A stretch of 64,000 nt of DNA from Anniella stebbinsi (lineage: Eukaryota > Chordata > Lepidosauria > Squamata > Anniellidae): the NCBI GenBank assembly GCA_029215795.1, contig JARDYH010000004.1, positions 216,668,517 through 216,732,516 on the forward strand, read 5' to 3'. Of the stretch, positions 62,129-64,000 are shown piece by piece. Made by a program: the position numbers and the translations under genes. The notes under the pieces were generated by a model. It saw only the letters and a program-made list of their open reading frames with translations. It had not been told where the DNA came from and ran no database searches. Each line of letters begins with the position of its first letter. Position 1 is the first letter of the stretch.

Positions 62129-62609
62129 GTAGGAATCTTTAAAAACATGATCTCTGTGTCTGAACCTTTCTGATCTGAACATTGTGGCTAATACCAAATT
62201 TATCTGGTATCAAGAGATCCTGTTTTGATGAAACATTTGGACAGCCTTGAGATGGCTCCTGAAGTGATTTTCTGGGGAAGCGTACATAGAAGTCATTATG
62301 GCTGAGTGGATTATGGATAATTTGAACTCATGTGATTATGGACAAGCTCATTTTACAAATGGCTCATTAACACAATCATGTTAATGTGCCTGTGATTATG
62401 GTTATACAAATTCCATTTAAAAACAGGACTTCAACCGTGTGCAAGGTCACGGAGTAGTTTGTGACATTGTCAAATACAAAACATCTTGGTAGTTTTAACA
62501 GATTCATGGGCAATTTATATATTCATTGTTAGCTGTGGAACATATGAGCTTCTATACAGGACTGTACCACAGATATAGGGTGTGGTACAGTCCTGTCATA
62601 TTTGAGGAT
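62129..62609 (+). other. Intron after exon z: nothing recognised
   Basis: No recognised element or exon. Confidence 0.5.
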
Positions 62610-62675
62610 GATTAATGGGACTAATTCAGTGGGACCGTCTTCTGAGTAGACATGTATAGGATTGTGCTGTTAGTC
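62610..62675 (+). repeat. Short interspersed repeat, partial copy
   Basis: TCTGAGTAGACATGTATAGG, then ATTGTGCTGT, as at 61180. Confidence 0.65.
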
Positions 62676-63063
62676 ATCTTCAGATAGCCATCGTAGTCTC
62701 CTTGCCAGTTCAAAGTTGGCATGTCAGGAAGAAGACTAAGATGGATTGTGCCCCAACTTTGTACATGTGAGGAGAGGGTGATGTATACAAGCAATCTCCC
62801 AAATGGCCCCTCTTGAATGATCTGGTTGTTCTGATACTACTGGAGCTCCCATAAGGAGCTCCTATGAGCTGCTTCTGTGATGTAAGGTTTGGCAGAAATA
62901 AAGTATTTGCTAAGTACTGAGATGACTAAATGTTCACAATTTGAGGAAAGAGTTAGACTATTGCTTATTTGTGCACTGCTCTGTTTAATAATCTGGGTCA
63001 TGCCTGGTGGAAGGTACGTTGAGCATCAGTAGTTAGGATATATTCCATTACTTAATTAAGCAC

Positions 63064-63260
63064 ATAAGAACGTAAGAAGAGCCATGCTGGATCAGACCAA
63101 GGGTCCATCTAGTCCAGCACTCTGTTCACACAGTGGCCAACCAGTTGTCAACCAGGGACCCATAATCAGGACATGGTGCAACAGCACCCTCCCATCCATG
63201 TTCCCCAGCAACTGGTGCATAGTGGTGCATATAGGCTTACTGCCTCTGATTAAAGCTGTT
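63064..63260 (-). repeat. Reptilian interspersed repeat, inverted copy
   Basis: GAGCCATGCTGGATCAGACC, then TCCATCTAGTCCAGCACTCT and ACAGTGGCCAACCA. Reverse-oriented relative of 26845-27080. Confidence 0.65.
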
Positions 63261-64000
63261 GAGAATGTGGAGGAGAATAATTTTGAAATGTAGGTGAAAT
63301 TGATTACAAAACTGGGTAGATTTATGGAAAGTAGAGCAGTATGGGTTTTTTTTAAAAAAAAAAGAAAGAAAGCTCTATTTCACTGTCACTGTTTTGTAGT
63401 CTCACAGGAGAGTCGTTTTGATTACAAAGAATAAGAAGGCAAGCATTTTGTACCAAACAGTTTTACTTACTCTTACATTATATAGGCAATTTATCTTTTA
63501 CATAGGCTTAAACAAATGGGCCTTTGAACTGTTCAATGTTTTCCGCATCTGTGCTCAGTTCTTATCCACACACAATTTTTGACAAATCCAAACGAATATA
63601 ATGCTGTTAACCTCTAAAAGTCATGGGAAGTGAACAAACACCCCCTGAGTATGAAACAGAGATTTTAACTATAGAATGAATTAGCTGGGCAAGTTCTTGA
63701 GGAGCTCCATTCACTTCAGTGGAGTCGCACAGGACAAGTGGATTGTGCCCAGTGCTTGCAGAAGAGTCAAGCACGTCACTAGACATGGGATGTAAAACTG
63801 CTGTATCTTCAGACCATGACTTTGACCACATGAGTGTTTCCTTTACTTTGTATAGTACTCTGCGCAATCCAAAACCATTTGGGCATTAAGCAAATGAAAT
63901 GCCATTGCAGAAAAGCATTCTGTAATCCAGCCTTGTTTTTCCCCCCCACTGAATTAATGTTTGTTCGGTATTTTCTGACCTGTGACTTTTGATGGGTCTT
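63261..64000 (+). other. End of window: nothing recognised
   Basis: Intron of WDFY3 with no recognised exon or repeat. Confidence 0.5.

Overview
The window is vertebrate nuclear DNA and looks reptilian, most likely a squamate (lizard-like). The repeat content points there: CR1 and L2-type LINE tails, an L1-like LINE remnant, a tRNA-Ala-derived SINE, an ACA-SINE-like element, fold-back hAT and 3-bp-TSD miniature transposons, and a DIRS retrotransposon. The species call is an inference from repeat types, not from a database match.

One host gene spans the whole window on the + strand: WDFY3 (ALFY), the very large BEACH/WD40/FYVE autophagy adaptor. I resolve 26 coding exons (the first is cut by the window start), all with GT-AG borders and all phase-compatible. 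Together they give about 1,555 codons of uninterrupted reading frame from the N-terminal half of the protein. Exons up to about 37 kb encode the alpha-helical (armadillo-like) region. Exons from about 38 to 46 kb encode a concanavalin A-like (LamG-like) domain. Exons from 47 to 62 kb encode further helical scaffold. The BEACH, WD40 and FYVE parts lie downstream of the window.

The introns are filled with mobile DNA. 2.5-5.3 kb: a 1.56-kb element with terminal inverted repeats (TIRs), GC-rich core, poly(A) signal and promoter-like segment, then a CR1 copy inserted in another TIR repeat. 7.4-9.3 kb: LINE debris including an L1-like ORF2 C-terminus. 13.4-13.9 kb: one miniature transposon inside another. 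14.93-20.26 kb: a nearly full-length DIRS element with a zinc-knuckle ORF, gag-like ORF, RT-RNase H, tyrosine recombinase, 132-bp inverted terminal repeats and an internal complementary region. It is disabled by one nonsense codon and two frameshifts. 22-27 kb: CR1, TIR element and other LINE debris. 30-34 kb: a nested SINE/MITE, a hAT fold-back element with 8-bp TSD, and a tRNA-derived SINE. 40.3-40.6 kb: a near-perfect palindrome with 164-bp arms. 52-64 kb: more LINE and MITE copies.

No other host protein gene, rRNA or intact tRNA gene was found. The strongest items for follow-up are the DIRS element with all its structural parts, the TIR family (four copies here, two with clean 3-bp TSDs and one carrying regulatory-looking sequence), the 164-bp-arm palindrome, a 7SL/Alu-like hairpin beside a WDFY3 exon, and a possible recursive splice site at the 47,031 exon.
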